A DNA stretch of 64,000 nt from Stromatinia cepivora (lineage: Eukaryota > Ascomycota > Leotiomycetes > Helotiales > Sclerotiniaceae). How positions within the stretch are numbered: position 1 is the first letter of the stretch; each line of letters starts with the position of its first letter. The notes under the pieces were generated by a model. That model had not been told where the DNA came from. It did not search any database and saw nothing but the letters and a program-made list of their open reading frames with translations. Positions 62,852-64,000 of the stretch are shown one piece after another. Both the position numbers and the translations under genes were made by a program. Location: positions 1,054,001-1,118,000 of the forward strand of contig RCTD01000009.1 of assembly GCA_014898415.1 (NCBI GenBank), given 5' to 3'.

Positions 62852-64000
62852 TTAAACTTTCTCATTCATCGTTCCATCATTTTGCGTTACTTGAGCATTA
62901 GCCTCTTCTGCCTCCTGTCTGGATTTCATTTCCTCAGCCTGCTTCTCTAATCTTACCATTCTTTCTTCTCTCCATACGGGTCCCCATTTCAATTCAACCC
63001 ATAACATTGGAGATGTGGCAATACAAACAAGAGCGATGAATGTAAAGCACCATCCTCTTCCCATATGATCGATCATAATAGTAATGATACCTGTTCCACC
63101 TGCACCAAGTAGACATCGTACAAGATTATTTGCAGCTGTGGCGGTAGATGGACTTTGTGGATATAAGTCAACAACAAGTGTACTAAGAATATTGAAAGAA
63201 CCGTTAATGCAAAGCCCTAACAAGAATTGAAGAATGAGAGGTGCAGCTAAATTAGCATTCTTCTCCAGAACCCAACCATAACAAAGATAGCAAGCAAGTC
63301 CCACAGTCAAGAGAGGCCAAATTATTTCTAGTCTAGCCCTTTCAATTGGAAAATGTCTCAGGTTATCGCCCCTCTTACGATCGATGCTGAACCCGATATT
63401 TCGGGCAATTTTCTTGTAATTTCGATCCAGCATTTTACCGTTGATGATACTAGCCAACGCACAACCACATCCAAACGGGAGATAGCATAGACCAATCTGT
63501 AAGTCATTGAACCCGTAGATTTCTTTGAAAAGTTGTGGTATAGAGGCTGTAACGTCATAGAACGCTGTGTATAGTAGAGCATTGTAAAATAACACCATGG
63601 CAACATCCTTCTCCATGATGATGTATACTGTTTTCAGAGGATTTGGCCATCGTAGCTTTCGTTTGCTTGCAAGGTCAGCCTGCGCAGCTCTTCTACTTTC
63701 AGCTGTTGCCGTCCGGGAAAGTCCATCTGCAGATTTTTGTTCTTTGCGATATTGCCACCATTCAATAACCGTCATATTCCAACCTTGAGGTGGGATAGAT
63801 CCATTACCAACAACGTTCCGACCAGTTTCAGGAACCGTAAGAGCAAATGGTATGAGGAAAACAGCTGCGAGGATTACGAGAAACCAAAAAATTGCACGCC
63901 ATCCCAGGAATTGTGCTAAGATACCACCGATCACAGGTCCTAAAGCTGGTCCCATCATGGTGCCAGCTCCAACAATTCCCATGTAAGATCCCCGTTCAGC
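62852..64000 (-). CDS. MFS drug:proton antiporter (DHA1/QDR-like), 5' end cut by the window edge
   Basis: The C-terminal 382 residues of a 12-TM major facilitator, entering at the right edge with AERGSYMGIVGAG. The antiporter signature (motif C) is clear as GPALGPVIGGILAQ near the visible start. It is followed by GWRAIFWFLVI and PETGRNVVGNG at the entry to the central loop. The second half has the usual six hydrophobic segments, including YLPFGCGCALASIINGKMLD and GTGIITIMIDHMGRGW. A charged, Glu/Gln-rich cytosolic tail ends NDGTMNEKV. The sequence resembles the DHA1 QDR group, which exports drugs, polyamines or spore-wall dityrosine. The substrate is unknown. No intron is seen in the visible part. 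Confidence 0.9.
   Translation of the reverse strand, partial: AERGSYMGIVGAGTMMGPALGPVIGGILAQFLGWRAIFWFLVILAAVFLIPFALTVPETGRNVVGNGSIPPQGWNMTVIEWWQYRKEQKSADGLSRTATAESRRAAQADLASKRKLRWPNPLKTVYIIMEKDVAMVLFYNALLYTAFYDVTASIPQLFKEIYGFNDLQIGLCYLPFGCGCALASIINGKMLDRNYKKIARNIGFSIDRKRGDNLRHFPIERARLEIIWPLLTVGLACYLCYGWVLEKNANLAAPLILQFLLGLCINGSFNILSTLVVDLYPQSPSTATAANNLVRCLLGAGGTGIITIMIDHMGRGWCFTFIALVCIATSPMLWVELKWGPVWREERMVRLEKQAEEMKSRQEAEEANAQVTQNDGTMNEKV

Noticed and set aside
1..64000. CRISPR arrays, bacterial operons, riboswitches
   Set aside because: The window is clearly eukaryotic; no regularly spaced direct repeats with unique spacers were seen.

Overview
The window looks like a chromosomal segment of a filamentous ascomycete (Pezizomycotina). 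Genes are interrupted by short GT-AG introns (mostly 45-110 nt). The gene families are typical of moulds: a Zn(II)2Cys6 regulator, a HET-domain protein, a salicylate-hydroxylase-like flavoprotein, a PAQR/Izh receptor, an MFS drug transporter and Clr2. Transposons carry dense C-to-T and G-to-A transition damage, as left by repeat-induced point mutation (RIP). A Leotiomycete such as a Sclerotiniaceae species would fit, but that placement is inference.

Left arm (1-5.8 kb): three genes that could form a small catabolic set. These are a zinc-cluster transcription factor (minus strand, cut by the left edge), an FAD monooxygenase of the salicylate hydroxylase family (minus) and, divergent from it, a kynurenine-formamidase-like alpha/beta hydrolase (plus). 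The monooxygenase carries an apparent frameshift near its 3' end.

5.8-15.4 kb holds no convincing gene. It contains two inverted arrays of a degenerate GTTGCA-containing repeat (7.2-8.0 and 8.9-9.5 kb), a very AT-rich tract (13.5-14.2 kb) and a 103-bp solo-LTR-like or MITE-like unit.

15,454-22,492 is one complete, heavily RIP-mutated Ty3/gypsy retrotransposon with both LTRs, an AAAAT target duplication and decayed protease, reverse transcriptase, RNase H, integrase and chromodomain segments. After a 9-bp minisatellite comes an intact three-exon gene for a Cys-rich triple zinc-finger-like protein (23.9-25.1 kb).

25.1-47.7 kb is a gene desert apart from two dead Tc1/mariner-type transposons, each with terminal inverted repeats and TA duplications (29,361-30,739 and 31,399-32,891). 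It also has several microsatellites and a pair of GC-rich hairpins.

The right arm (47.7-64 kb) is gene-rich. A Clr2-type heterochromatin silencing protein (minus) is divergent from a SNF2-family ATPase with a C-terminal PHD-like zinc region (plus). A HET-domain gene, a PAQR-family membrane receptor and an MFS transporter cut by the right edge follow. The exon structures given were rebuilt by eye from splice signals, reading-frame continuity and family conservation; transcript data were not available.
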